Of a DNA stretch of 64,000 nt, positions 32,501-44,200 are shown piece by piece. Origin of the DNA: Drosophila persimilis. Its lineage: Eukaryota > Arthropoda > Insecta > Diptera > Drosophilidae. The stretch covers positions 2,666,001 to 2,730,000 of the forward strand of contig NW_020825706.1 in NCBI RefSeq assembly GCF_003286085.1, given 5' to 3'. A program made the translations under genes and the position numbers. Numbering within the stretch: the stretch's first letter is position 1; every line of letters begins with the position of its first letter. The notes under the pieces were generated by a model, which searched no databases, had not been told where the DNA came from, and saw only the letters and a program-made list of their open reading frames with translations.

Positions 32501-35500
32501 GCGATTATTTAGAAAGTTAATGACTTATAACATACCTCGCTAGCAGCAAAAAAAAAAGTCACCGGAAATGAACAGAAAGTAGAGGAAGCGCCCGAAAACG
32601 AGTGCGAGAAAAATGAGCGAGAGGGAGATGGAGAGGTGGCTCTGGATAAGCAGAGAAGGGGGACAGGAGAATGGGCAGTGGCAAAGCCTCGGGAGGGAGA
32701 CAGACGTAGGAACAGTGGAGCAGCCTCTGGCGGAAGAGAAGGTGAGCCAGCAGCCAGAGAGGAGTAGGAGGTAGAGGTGGGTAGCCCTAGAACGAGAGGA
32801 GTTTGGGCACGAAAGATTCATTGATTTACTGACCAACCATTTCTGAGAGTTGGTTTTAGGTTGATTGGACGTTTATTGAAAAATGAGTCGCCATTTCTTA
32901 GGCTCCCTCTCTCTCTCTAGAGAAAAATGTTAGGTTAACTATGGTTCCAGCCACCACCGAATCCCCTCCAAATGTCAAATGTAAATTGACCAAAAATTCT
33001 ATTCGCCTCTACAGCCATTTATTATGCGGCAAATTTTCGCTGCTTCTGACAGACATTTTTCACTGGCCAAAAGTGCGGACAGGCACAATTTTCATTGAAG
33101 GAAAGAGAAATGCCAAAGATTAATATTAGGGAATTTTTAAACCATTTTTCGCCATATATTATGGGGATAATGGGTGGAAATAGTGGGGCGATTTGGGTAA
33201 TTTTTGGTATTTGGGCAGATATTGATTGTATTTATGGTTTTGGCAAAAATCAGAGGTAAATCTTTGGAGAGGGGGATACTTGGCATATATTTTGTGATTC
33301 CTGACCATAAAAACTATCCGATTATAATGATTTTCGGTATTTAGGTAGATAATGATTGTATTTATGGTTTTGGAAAAAATCAGAGGGATATCTTTGGGAA
33401 GGGGGATAAAACATATATCTTTTGTAATTACGGACTATAAAAACTAACCGATTATGATGATTTTCGGTATTTAGGTAGTTAATGATTATATTTATATGTT
33501 TATAAAAAATCAGAGCTCTATCTATTAAAATGTGGGACCTAATAAAAATTTAAGAGTGAATTTCGAAATCGAATTTAACGTGGAAAAGAATTTTCTGGCT
33601 AAAAAATGTATTAGAGCCCGAGCCCATGCCCCCTTAACAAATATGTGTGTCTTTGGCTCTTCTTAAATCCAGAATCCATGGGGTTTTTACTGATAACAGA
33701 AGATTACCTCATGGATTCAAAGCTTGATGGGCTCCAAAACACTGTCTAGACCATAGATCCCCGCGCATACTCTATGCACGCACAAATCCCACTCCTAGAC
33801 CACCTGCAACAGCTAGAGTATTCCCAAAACAAAGTTGAATGAGTCTCAGGACAGATCCAAGCAGATCCCAAGTACTGTCAGAGACAGATACGGATACAGA
33901 TACACAGATACTCAGAGGAGCACGAGTACGAGTACTGCCTTCTGCAGCCGTCAGAAGTATGCCAAAGAACCTTTTGAAACTTTCGACTTAACAGAAATCA
34001 ACTCAACAGCAAAACAATTTCCATATTGCCCATAAGTTCTGCCTACCCCCTACCTCCCTCCTGCCACCGATAAGTTTTCGTTGGCAAGTTTTCCTCCATG
34101 CTTATTTATAGTTGGGTTTTCATTTCTTTTAGCGGCTGTTCTGCAATTTCCACCTTTCGAAAGGGTCTACAATCGAGTGGAGTGGAGAGAGGAGTGGAGA
34201 GTGGAGTGGAGTCGCATCGAGTCTGTGTTCTGGCAGCCGCATAAATTGTATAAAGTAATTTTCCAGGCAACTGTCAGGGCCAGGACACAGAACACCAGAA
34301 CACTGCCTGAACCCCTGCACCCCTTCCATGCATCCCACAAATCCACAAAACTGTCAGGACGATGAGGAGTGTCTGTATCTGTGTCTGTGTCTGTGTCTGT
34401 GTCTGTGTGTGTGCGAGCCTATCCATGGGATTGGGGTGTCTGCTCTGCTCTGCTGTCTGCTGCCACCAACTTATGCAACAATTTCAGAACGGAAATTGCT
34501 TTAGCACCTGCCCCACATGTCTCCTCCTGCCACTGTCACACCCACTGCCACACGTGTGGGTGTGTCTCGGTGTCTCGGAACGGGTCTCGGAACGGTCTCG
34601 GAGCCACGTTTGCCTTTTTGGCACATACTTCAATACGAAGTTGAATTTCATTTCGATTCGTCGTGGGATCGGACGCGTCGTCACTTGGCAACTTTTTTGG
34701 CATACGCCGAGCACTTTGACAGTTTGTCTGCCTCGCCGGACGGCATGGCTGGTGGCTGGTGGCTGGTGGGGCACACACACACACACACACACGTCGTTGG
34801 ATTTTTCGGTGGAAATTTATTTGCCAAAAACGAGAGACGGGAAAAACTTATTTCCTTTGGCTTCATCTTCGGCCTGGCATTGGCCTGGCCTTTGTTTTTC
34901 GGGTTGAAAGTGTAATTTGAATTTAAGATTTCTTTGCGGTTACCCCAGAAAGGTGCCGGTGCCAGTGGCAGAACCTTTCTCTATCCTTTCTCTATCGCAG
35001 AGCAAAGCCACGAACCAAAACTGTGGTCGTTGCGGTTGCCACCAAAAAACATGCAAATATATACTCCCCTCCCCTCCACTCCTGCCTCCTGCCTCCTGCC
35101 TCTTGCCGCCTGCTTTTCAATAATTAATTTAAGTGTAACACATTTTCTTGGAAATTTTCGGGGCTTTCCTCTGCCCCTCTGACAGTCGGAAAACTTGATT
35201 TTGTTGAGCACTTTCATCAAAGATTCATAGTTTCAACTTTAAATTAAGATGTTGATCTTAAGAGGTGGAGCAAACAAAGGCCCAGAGGTCAAGCAATGGA
35301 AAAGGAGATGGAGGCTGAGACGAAGGCGCGTGTTAATTTGCCAAAGTTTTCCCCTGAACAACGATGATGGTAAATGATGGAAGCCGGCTGTGGGATGAGC
35401 TGAAGATGGAACCCATCATCCAGAAGGTCTGTAGCTCTGTAGCTCTGGGGTACCATCACAGCATCTGCTGCAGATGCTTCATAATTGGATGGACCCAAAG

Positions 35501-38500
35501 AAACCCCACCCCAGTCCCCAGCCCCCAGCCCCCAGCCCCCTGATTTCTTGAGGTAAAAGCCAGGCAACTTGATGTGCAAATTGCGGCCAAGTATGCCCCT
35601 CCCGTGCTCTGGCATTTTGTGGCTTTTCTTATATGTTTGCCCCAAGTTCTAAACTCCAAACTCCCTCCCTCTGCCACTCCTGGCTGTTAATTGTGGGGGA
35701 GAGGAATTGCGAAGTGCGAGTGGATTGCACTTTGCATAAGATAGTTTTGATTTTGATTTTGATTTGTGGACGGAGTGCCTCGGGGTCCCCTGAATATTGG
35801 TTAGACTTCAACAACAGTCTGAAGTTTGAGTTTTCGAGTTTGAGCAAAGGATTTTCAATGTGGAGTGGCGTTCAGAGTTTGAAGAGAGAAAGAGAGCCTG
35901 ATTAGAGGTTGATTATTGCCACAAAATATTCTATAGCCAGAAGTTTTGACAGCTTTCAGTAGATGTCAGTCGATGTTGCCTCCGGTAAGAGTTTTCCTTT
36001 CACTGAGGCTATCACTATCGGAATTTCGACATTGAAATTGGTCTCAATACCTCTAATGTTAATAAATGAAGCGAACTATTCCAAAGATCTTATTAGTTGT
36101 ATGGTTTATATCGATAAATCGGTAAATGTATCAATATTTTCATCGATAATCCCTGAATCGTATTTATTGACATTGCAAAATCTACCCGTGCTGCACCTAA
36201 AATCGATATTTATCGAAATTAAGCTAATTTGTTATCGATATTATGCATTCTATCGATTAAATGTAAATATATCGATATATTTATCAATTATCCCTAAATT
36301 ATTCGATCTGTATTGTGTGGATTCTACCTAACATCGATAATCATAGATTATTGAAAATTTATATTTATTATCGATATTATGGCTGTTATCGATTAAATAT
36401 AACTTAATCGATGTATTAATCCTTAATCGACATTGTAAAACGTTACCGTGCTGCACTTAAAATTGATAATTATCGAAATAAAATGTATTTGTTATCGATA
36501 TTCTGGCATACTATTGATGAAACGATAACGACATATTTATTAATAGTCCCTTAATAATCGATATTTATCGAAATTAAATGTTATTATTATCGATTTTGTG
36601 GAATGTTATCGATAAATGCACAATAATTATGCATAGTATCGGAAGGTATCGTTCTTTGCCATAAATCAATCAAATAGTCATCGACGTTATCGTCTTTTTC
36701 GTATTTATCGAGTTAAATATTCAAACTATCTTTATATACAGATATCCTTTCAAATTCTATCCATTCTATCGATAAAAATGATAATGGTGATATTTAATAT
36801 GTATAATATCAATATTTGATCAAAAATGGAAGCCATAAATAGTATTAGAGACCGCAAACATGTGCCAAGCTCAACAAACGCGGCCTTCAAGTGTTCTCAT
36901 ACTAAATCCCATATATCACAGGCAGAGCTTTCCCTTAGCTATCATCATATTAGCCCTGTGAGAGAGCGAAAGAGAGAGAGAGAGAGAGAGGGATCCCTAA
37001 GTGCATCCTTCCACACGCCACATACCTGCACTTCATCTCCATTTCTCTTCCTATTCTGGCTGTATCTTCCCTCTAATTTCTCCTCTTGTGACTCTGTCTA
37101 TCCACTATCCTAAGCATTTAATCTTCTGTAGGATTCCCTGAACCCAAATTACCCAACACTTCCTTTCACTTACTCCGCCGTAGAGATGTTCAGATTTCAT
37201 CCACACACAAACACACACTGGCTGGCTGGCTGGCTGACTGTCTGGCTGGCTGGTGGGAAACTTTGGCTAAATTGATACATTAACTACCTTGATCCGGCTA
37301 TTATCTTGGCTGCACTATCCTCTATCCACTATACTGGCATCCTGCATCCTGCCGTCGCCGTTGCCTGCCTGGAAAACTATTCTCAAAATGTTGAGAATGT
37401 TCGCTATGTAAATGTAAATCACTTCCTTCGGGCGGGGTCTCGTTCTCGCCGCACGCCGGCATCCTAAAGCGGTTGCATGCATCCCTCCCAAAGGCAACTG
37501 TGCGACTGGTGATAAATCATCAACTGCTTAAGCGGGTGTCTGCCCCTGCCACAGGCTGTTGTTGCTGTTCCTGCTGTTCCTGCTGTTCCTGCTGCTCCTA
37601 CGGCTCCTGCTGCTGCGTGGAGGTGCACTCCTCCTGTGCCTGTGCACCGCTTTAAGGCATTTAGTTGGATGACACATTTTAAATGCCCGCCAGACGAAAC
37701 AACACAAATCAAAGGGAGGCAACACAGGCAGCAGCAGGAGCTACGCCTGCAGGAGCCAGGATCTACAGCCAGCTCTCCCTCCCTCTCTCTGTTCTGCTGT
37801 GTTTTTGCGCCCATAGATCATAATCATTCATAATCAGCGTGCACATAAATAACAAATTAAAAGCGCTTCACTAATTTTAAATATGCTCGAACATAATCAG
37901 CTTACTGTGAGCCACAGACGCCACACAGCCAGTCAGCCAGCCAGCCCCCAGTCCTGCCCCCATCGAGTGGGGCGTCTGAGGCCTCTCGTGTGGTTCTGCC
38001 ACTGGCAGTCGCTGCTACTCGTGCTACTACTGCTGATGATGCTTCTCTCCTGCTCTCCTGCTGCTGCTGCCAGTCAAAAGATAGCAATGACAACCTAACG
38101 AGCTGCCGCTCCTCGTGTGTCTCTCGCGTGTCTCGCGTGTGTCTGTCTGTTGTGGCTGCTGTATCTTTTGCGTGTTTCTGAGATAGAAATTTAGATGCTC
38201 TACGCAGGAAAGTATACGCTAGATATTGAGAGGAGTTGGACAGCTGTAATTGAAGGATAAATGTATCTTTTGGGAGCGAGGGACACTGCTGCATGACGCG
38301 TGACATTGAAACCGCAGCGCAGGGCATACATTCAGTAAAGAAAATCATTAGGGAGAGCATTTTGTGATATTTTAGCCGCTGAAGGTCTGCTTTCCAAAGT
38401 CTTTTATCATCTCCAAAAAACCTCCAAGTAACCCCTTTTTTGTCTTGGGTTCTTTATAAAGATATAATCTATCTATCCAAACAAAGTTTTCACTATTCAA

Positions 38501-41234
38501 TCTCATAACTTATAGAAAAGAGGCGATAAAAGACGATCGTCCCTTAAAATTTTACAAGTACCATACGATTTCCCATATCTATCTTCAATCTAACTGTAGA
38601 AACAGCTTTTATCCATCTCTTTCTACTATTTATTTACTCTTCTGTGGGTTAGTTCCTTTAACCACAAAACCTTTCATAAATTCCCCTCTAAATCTCTTCC
38701 CCCTAAATCCCCCCCAAGAAGCGCATCCCCCATTCGTTCTGCTAGTCCTAGAACCTTTTTAGAACTTTCGTTTTTCTCATTTTCTTCGTTTTTTGACTGG
38801 CTTTTACTTCATTTAAAACGCATTTATAACGCAGGGCGGCGTTGGCGAAAAAAGGAAGAAGAAAAACTCATCAGCAGACACACAGTCGTACAGCCTCTAA
38901 TACACACACTAATGCAGTGCCCTGCCACCCCCTCCCGCCACCTCCTCCCCCACCATATATGTATACAAATTTTCTTTTTAGCTTTTCATGTTTTGTGGGG
39001 GATACTCCGTCGTACTTTTGGGGTATGCCCCCGTGCCACCATGCCCCCATGGATGTCCCTTCGCTGGGTCTTCATATACAATTTTTCTTACAATTTTCTT
39101 TCATTTTGTTTTGTTGCTTTTCTTTCTTTTTTTTTTTTGGTGGCTAACCTTTCTCCCTCTCTCACCCCCTCTCTCGGCTGTCTCCCTTTCTCACTCTCTC
39201 TCTCTCTACATTTTCTTTCATTTTTCTGGCAGATTGTGCGACCGGTGAACGCGTTCCTCATTGTTGATGTACAAAATGATTTTATAAGTGGTTCCTTGGA
39301 TATAAGTAATTGCAGCGCACAGCAGCAAGGACATGAGGTGAGTGGAGTTCCAGGAGTGCGGGAGTGGGGGTGTGGGGGGAGTGCGGGAGTCCTGGCAGCG
39401 ACGTGGCCAGCCGCTCTGGCTTATCCTTGGGGCTTTCCAGGTGCGGGAATACGAAAAAAAAGCGAAGAAAAAACGAAAAATGAAGGATCCAGGGCACCAG
39501 ATGAGAGGCAAAGTCATTGCCGCAGCAGCCCCAGAGCTGATGGAAAGGATAAGGGATATGGCAAGGAGAGCCTCTGCATGTCAGACCTCAATACCAGATA
39601 TTGCGGCCAGGGAGGAGGAGGGGGAGGAGGATACGAGGATGGGCCAGGCTCCTCCTCGAGTGCACGGCAAAAGCGGAAGCGGATATGCTTTACTTAAGTC
39701 GCATCCGCGACTGCGACACACGCCGGATGTCGTCGTCTTCTTCCCATCTGGCAACTGACATTGCCCCGCCCACCAGCTCGTGCCACTCTCTCTCTCTCTC
39801 TCTCTCTGGGGCACATGAAAATTTGTCAAAATTAATAACACGCACTTCCGTCTCGTTGTCGCTTTATGGACTCCCGCTCTCAAGTCTCGAGTCTCGAGTC
39901 TCGAGTCGAGTCGTGACTTTGTTGCCGTCTTGAAGATAATCCAATGACCGCTTTTCCACACCGCTTTTCCGCCCCCTCTCCGTGTAGATACTGGAGCCCA
40001 TTAACAAACTCTTGGATACGGTGGACTTTGATGCCGTTTTCTATTCATTGGACTGGCATCCCAGCGATCATGTTTCATTTATTGATAATGTCAAAATGCG
40101 GGCCATGGACGAGTCCTCGGCGGTAAGCATTTTGGAAGATTGAAATTCGAAAGGAAGTGCCTGTCATGTCGTGTTTTTTTAGCTCGATGCCGATTCCGCC
40201 CAGGTTTTCGATACGGTCATCTTTGCCGGTCCGCCGCCCATGAAGCAACGCCTCTGGCCACGCCACTGCGTCCAGGACTCGTGGGGCGCCGAGCTGCACA
40301 AGGACCTCAAGGTGGTCGATCACGGCATCAAGGTGTACAAGGGCACCAACCCGGAGGTGGACTCGTACTCTGTTTTCTGGGACAACAAGAAGCTGTCGGA
40401 CACCACGCTGAATGCCCAGCTAAAGATGAAGGGCGCCACCGACATCTATGTGTGCGGCCTCGCCTACGACGTGTGCGTGGGCGCCACCGCTGTGGACGCC
40501 CTCTCGGCGGGCTATCGCACCATATTGATAGACGATTGCTGTCGGGGCACCGATTTCCATGACATCGAGCACACCAAGGAGAAGGTCGTCACCAGCGATG
40601 GGGTCATTGTGCACACAGCTGATGTAAGTAATGAAATATGAAAGATATAGCTCTATAATTAGGTAGAATCATTCTTCTGGTAATAATCCACCTACATGCC
40701 CATTTTCATTAGGATTAGATAATTTTTTCTTTAAAAAAATAAAACATAAAAAAGTTGTGGCGCATAGAGTTTTAAAGGTACAGCTCTATCATTTTGTAGC
40801 ATTCATTTTAGTGTAATATTCTACCTAAATACCCATTTTCACTAGGATTGGATCACCATTTCTATAAAAAATAGATCTAGAACACTGTAAAGAAAATCTT
40901 ATGGCATCTAGAATTTCGATGATATAATTGTGTAATTTGGTAGCATAAATATTATACCAATAATCCATCAAAATAAACATTTTCATCAAGTTCAAGTCAG
41001 ACAGTTCCCAGATATAGCAGAAATACACAAACCCCAAAACTATAATTCCTAATCCCCTATAATCCCCTAAAAACCACTAACCCTTTCCTTTATTTGCCCC
41101 ATTTTTTCCCACAGGTCAAGGCCATGGCTGAGGGTCGTGATCGTCGTCCCGAATTGGGCTACAAGCTGGCCATGGAGCTGAAAAGTCCCGATTCGGTGCT
41201 GTCGCAACGCAATGGCTTCAGACCCACTTACTAA
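26555..41234 (+). CDS. Naam: Nicotinamidase with N-terminal EF-hands (Naam)
   Basis: This enzyme hydrolyses nicotinamide to nicotinate and ammonia in the NAD salvage route of flies. Six coding exons are inferred at 26555-26640, 28061-28247, 39233-39337, 39988-40122, 40183-40623 and 41115-41234. All have GT-AG junctions, and the exons join to 357 residues. Residues 26-37 and 69-80 are canonical EF-hand loops (D-x-D-G-D and D-x-N-x-D-G), so calcium binding is predicted. The isochorismatase-fold domain starts near residue 95. Expected catalytic residues are Asp103 (in DVQNDF), Lys224 and nucleophile Cys269 (in AYDVCV). Asp148, His150 and His154 form the D-x-H-x3-H metal site. There is no signal peptide, so it is probably cytosolic. 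The second intron is about 11 kb. AATAAA signals lie at 41471 and 41493. The EF-hand fusion matches what I know of the Drosophila enzyme. Confidence 0.97.
26641..28060 (+). other. Naam: Naam intron 1
   Basis: A 1,420-bp intron begins with a strong GTACGT donor and ends in CCCTTTGCAG. It interrupts the first EF-hand loop after its glycine (residue 29, phase 2). It is AT-rich and from about 27400 contains a degenerate tandem repeat (separate entry). No nested gene was seen. Confidence 0.9.
27450..27790 (+). repeat. AT-rich ~60-bp tandem repeat in Naam intron 1
   Basis: About five loose units read roughly AAAATTTCTTAATGAAAAAAATGCATAAG... then AAGAAAATGTTTGAAAAT. Unit starts are near 27545, 27607, 27662 and 27725. 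Divergence is high and A content exceeds 55 percent, so register is approximate. Confidence 0.7.
33186..33560 (+). repeat. 130-bp tandem repeat, three units, in Naam intron 2
   Basis: The phrase GGTATTTGGGCAGAT / GGTATTTAGGTAGAT / GGTATTTAGGTAGTT starts at 33206, 33336 and 33466, exactly 130 bp apart each time. Units share TTGTATTTATGGTTTTGG, AAAAATCAGAG and ACYATAAAAACTAWCCGATTAT. Units 2 and 3 are closest to each other. No unit keeps an open frame. Confidence 0.92.
34369..34413 (+). repeat. (TGTGTC)n microsatellite
   Basis: A short array of GTGTCT / GTCTGT hexamers grading into pure TG. It is the source of Ser-Val-Cys-rich open frames on the plus strand. Confidence 0.9.
36090..36790 (+). 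promoter_or_regulatory. Dense TATCGATA / CGATA cluster in Naam intron 2
   Basis: Exact TATCGATA octamers occur at 36109, 36233, 36270, 36369, 36493, 36607 and 36767, with many more ATCGAT or CGATA variants between them. TATCGATA is the DRE bound by DREF, and clustered CGATA is the motif of the insulator protein BEAF-32 in Drosophila. The background shows old tandem duplication: a phrase CCGTGCTGCAC(C/T)TAAAATYGATA recurs at about 36187 and 36447. Whether the array is functional or a repeat that happens to contain the motif cannot be decided from the sequence. Confidence 0.6.
38840..39232 (+). other. CT-rich 3' part of Naam intron 2
   Basis: Long pyrimidine stretches with CTCTCTCT runs (about 39160-39215) precede the acceptor of the catalytic exon. 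A long plus-strand open frame crosses the exon boundary in a different frame and is not coding. Confidence 0.7.
40640..41010 (+). repeat. Degenerate ~133-145-bp repeat in the last Naam intron
   Basis: The phrase (G/A)CCCATTTTCAYTAGGATTRGAT occurs near 40698 and 40831 and in weaker form near 40976. It is preceded in each unit by ATTCTACCT/AATCCACCT-like words and AGCTCTAT-like words. The repeat fills most of the 491-bp intron between the exons ending at 40623 and starting at 41115. Confidence 0.8.
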
Positions 41235-44200
41235 ACCCTTGGTTGGAGGTTAAGGAATTGAGCAACACGCTTATGGCTTATGGCTTAAAAGACAACAAAA
41301 GTTTAAATGGCTTTCAATGTAGTTTAAAGTTTAGAGCGTTTCCGTATAGAATCTAGAATGTAGAAGAAAAAACAAAAGAAAACACCTATGAAGTGCCTTA
41401 ATGGTGGGTGGGAATCGGGAAAACCCCTTTTGGAAACAAAAGCAACTTCGGACAAACACCAGGAAATTCAAATAAATTGAATATCAAATTATAATAAAGC
41501 TTAAGTACGAGTATTATCCATGGAACAGTCTCTCTCTCTGGGGATCTGTAAACCCAAAGGCACCTTCTAATACAATACTAAATACCACTTAAATGTTGTG
41601 CCTGCTGCTGCACTTGTTTCAAATTAAATAACAAAATACTTATATTATATTTAATTTATATTTTGGGAAAAGAAAAGACATAATTCGGTGTGGAAATATA
41701 GAAAGTACTTAAAGAAGAGAAAGGAATGGAATGGAAATAAATCAATGATACAAAAATGAAGGAAAAGTGAAGATTTATTAAGAGAAAGATGGCGGTAAAG
41801 ATTCGCAGGATAAAAATTAATTTACGCGTCATGCAGCAGCGCTTTTCGGTTGGTTTTTTGGTGGGAAGGCTTCTGCTTGCTTGATGGTTAATTTTTAACC
41901 AAAATTCATTGCAAATAAAAGAGAAACCCTAAGATTATTCAATAGATAGCTTACGCACACCTTAGAAAAAGGGGATCATGCGTTTAACCCCCCTACGCCC
42001 CCAAGGGCGCACCTTCTGGGAGTATCAAGAACTTTTGCTCAGGCCCTGCGATATATTTTCGTTGAAGCTTAAAGTTTTTGTTTATGGAGAGCTTGTTCTT
42101 CTATTTTTTGGCTGCAGCAGCGCAGGGGTTATACATATTTGTTTAACAAAATGATTCTAATGTTGCCTTTAAGGCTTTAAGCCCCCCCCCCTCCCCCCGT
42201 GCAAAGTACACGATGAAGAGATCTCAAGTGCAACACCCAACAGACAGACAGACAAACATGCGGCATGCTGCACCTTCCACTGTTCATCCTGTGTGACTCT
42301 GCACTCCCTTGACGCTCTTTCTTCCTTCCCCCTCTCCGCCTGCTCCTTCTCGCAGCTCCACAAACCACAAACAAGCAGCTTAGCGCCCAAGTACAAGCTA
42401 CAAGTCAAGCAGTCGCCAGCTGACAGCCAGCCAGAGAGCCAGCCAGCATCCAGCATTTCAGCAGCTGAGGCTGAGGCTCCCAGAGCTTCATCTGCATGCA
42501 ACACACACACACACACACACACACATGAAAGGATATACCCAAGCCTCTGTGTGTGTGTGTGTGTGCAAATGCAGTTTCAGGTCATGGACAAAATGGCGAC
42601 GCCTACGCAGCGGCAGCGGCAGCGGCAGCGGCAGCGGCAGCGGCAGAAGCGGCAGAAGAAAAATATGCGAGAAATGTGCTGTTGAGAGATGGAAAAACGC
42701 GAACGAAGCGCTTCCACACACGAACATCGTGCCACACATGGCACATGCTACCATGTCCAGGCCTTTTTGGCAAATGGCCAGCACACCCCAGCGTGTGTGT
42801 GTGTGTGTGTGTGTGCCTGACAATAATCCAAAAGTTTTACAAGCAAAACGAGAGACCATTACATGTGCTGAAAAGGCCTGGGAGTCGGAGTCTGGAGTCC
42901 GGAGTCCGGAGTCCGGAGTCGGTCCAGAGACAGAAACAGAAACCACTTGCAAGCAATTTTCATCAGCGAGAGCGAGGTTTTTCCTCCGTCTGCTTTTGCT
43001 GCCGCTGACAGCTGTGCAGCGTGTGGATTTCAGTGGCATGACCGCACCACATCAACAGCCAACCACCGCACCGCCGCACCACCAACCCCAAACGAACGAA
43101 AGTTTTTCCTTTTTTGGATGTGGAGTCCTGGAGTCCTGGAGTCCTGGAGCCCTGGAGTCTGGGATTCCGGCAAGTCCCTGGCAGAAGGTTCATTGTCTAT
43201 GGCAGACGAAGCCGCAAAAGGTAAACGATTTGGAGACGACTCCTCCACGATCTACCATATATGTATGTACACACGTATATATACGGGTATAGCCATGGTC
43301 CAGGGGGAGTGCTTACCATAAAACTTGGCCAAAACGCTCGCTCGCACTCGGACACATGGAAAAATATGCTGCAAAATGCTGGGGAAAAAATATAGAAAAA
43401 GTTTGCACTTTTACACTTCACAGTACAAAGGCAGAGCCACGCCCCCCCGGGCACCACTGGACACTGGACTCAGGACAGCCCTCTTTTCATTCGGGTGTTA
43501 ATAAATTTAAAGTTTGTTTTCCCTCTCCGCTCCTCCGCTTCTCTGGGTTTCCTTCTCCGCTCCTCTGGTCTTCCCCCTCCGCTCCTCTGATTTTTCCTGC
43601 TCTACGAATAGCTGACACAGAAAACTTTCTTTTAAACGTTGCATGGATTGTTATGGCAAAAACAGGAATAGCACTAGGAGAAGTAGTAGAATCGTTTAAC
43701 AGATTCTGTGCCACACACACTTTTTTCATTTGGAACCCCCCGAGTCAGGGACATTTATACGGTTTGTTTTTGAAGTTCTTCTTTTTTTGTAGTTGGGGCA
43801 CACGCACCGAGACAGAGACCGAGAAAGAATATCCATCCATCAGGAGACACAAAGGCTGAAAGGCTGGGAGGCTGGAAGACTGGAAGGCTGGAAGGCTCGC
43901 AGATTGGACGCATGATGGGATCTAAGCACGACATCGGGTATGCCCTGGAGATGGACATTGATTGCGACATTTTTAATTAGCTGAAAGGAAAAAAAGACTG
44001 GGGCCTATGCGGGTTAGAGGGGTAGGGAGTGCATCTGTCTGTGAGGAGCGATTACCTGTTTTTTTTTGGAGGGGGGGGGAAGAAGAGGAGAGGAGTTATA
44101 GCCAAAGGAAAGCCGATTCCTAACGGATTTTGAATGAAAATTATACCTTTTAAACTCTCAATGAACCGCCAAAGCTGCTGCCTGTAAAAAACAAAATATT

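Larger units (their letters stand above)
28248..39232 (+). other. Naam: Naam intron 2 (about 11 kb)
   Basis: The donor GTAAGC follows the EF-hand exon and the acceptor CTGGCAG precedes the catalytic exon, so the intron cleanly separates the calcium-binding module from the enzyme. Contents: CT-rich sequence (28250-28700), a CCATTTCCATTTCC/CCATGC repeat (29095-29150), AT-rich DNA with loose repeats (29940-30420), a G17 run near 31435, a 130-bp tandem repeat (33.2-33.6 kb), TG tracts (34.37-34.41 kb), a TATCGATA cluster (36.1-36.8 kb) and CTG/CAG tracts near 37.56 and 38.05 kb. No nested gene is convincing on either strand. Confidence 0.85.

Noticed and set aside
32540-32836. Open frames in a GA-rich block (98 codons minus, about 66 plus)
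   Set aside because: The composition is that of a purine tract. Neither strand offers a start with a domain or a credible exon pair.
37902-38360. 152-codon minus-strand frame starting with a hydrophobic segment
   Set aside because: The first 70 residues look somewhat protein-like, but the rest is TCTCG/CTGCTG simple sequence. There is no domain, and it lies inside Naam intron 2 with no splice support.
38912-39697. 261-codon plus-strand frame across Naam exon 3
   Set aside because: It starts in a pyrimidine-rich intron and continues past the exon donor at 39338. Only the short in-frame segment 39233-39337 is real coding sequence.
42525-43292. 255-codon frame with Gly-Ser repeats
   Set aside because: It is generated by the GGCAGC hexamer and TG microsatellites. 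It is open in overlapping frames and lacks any domain.
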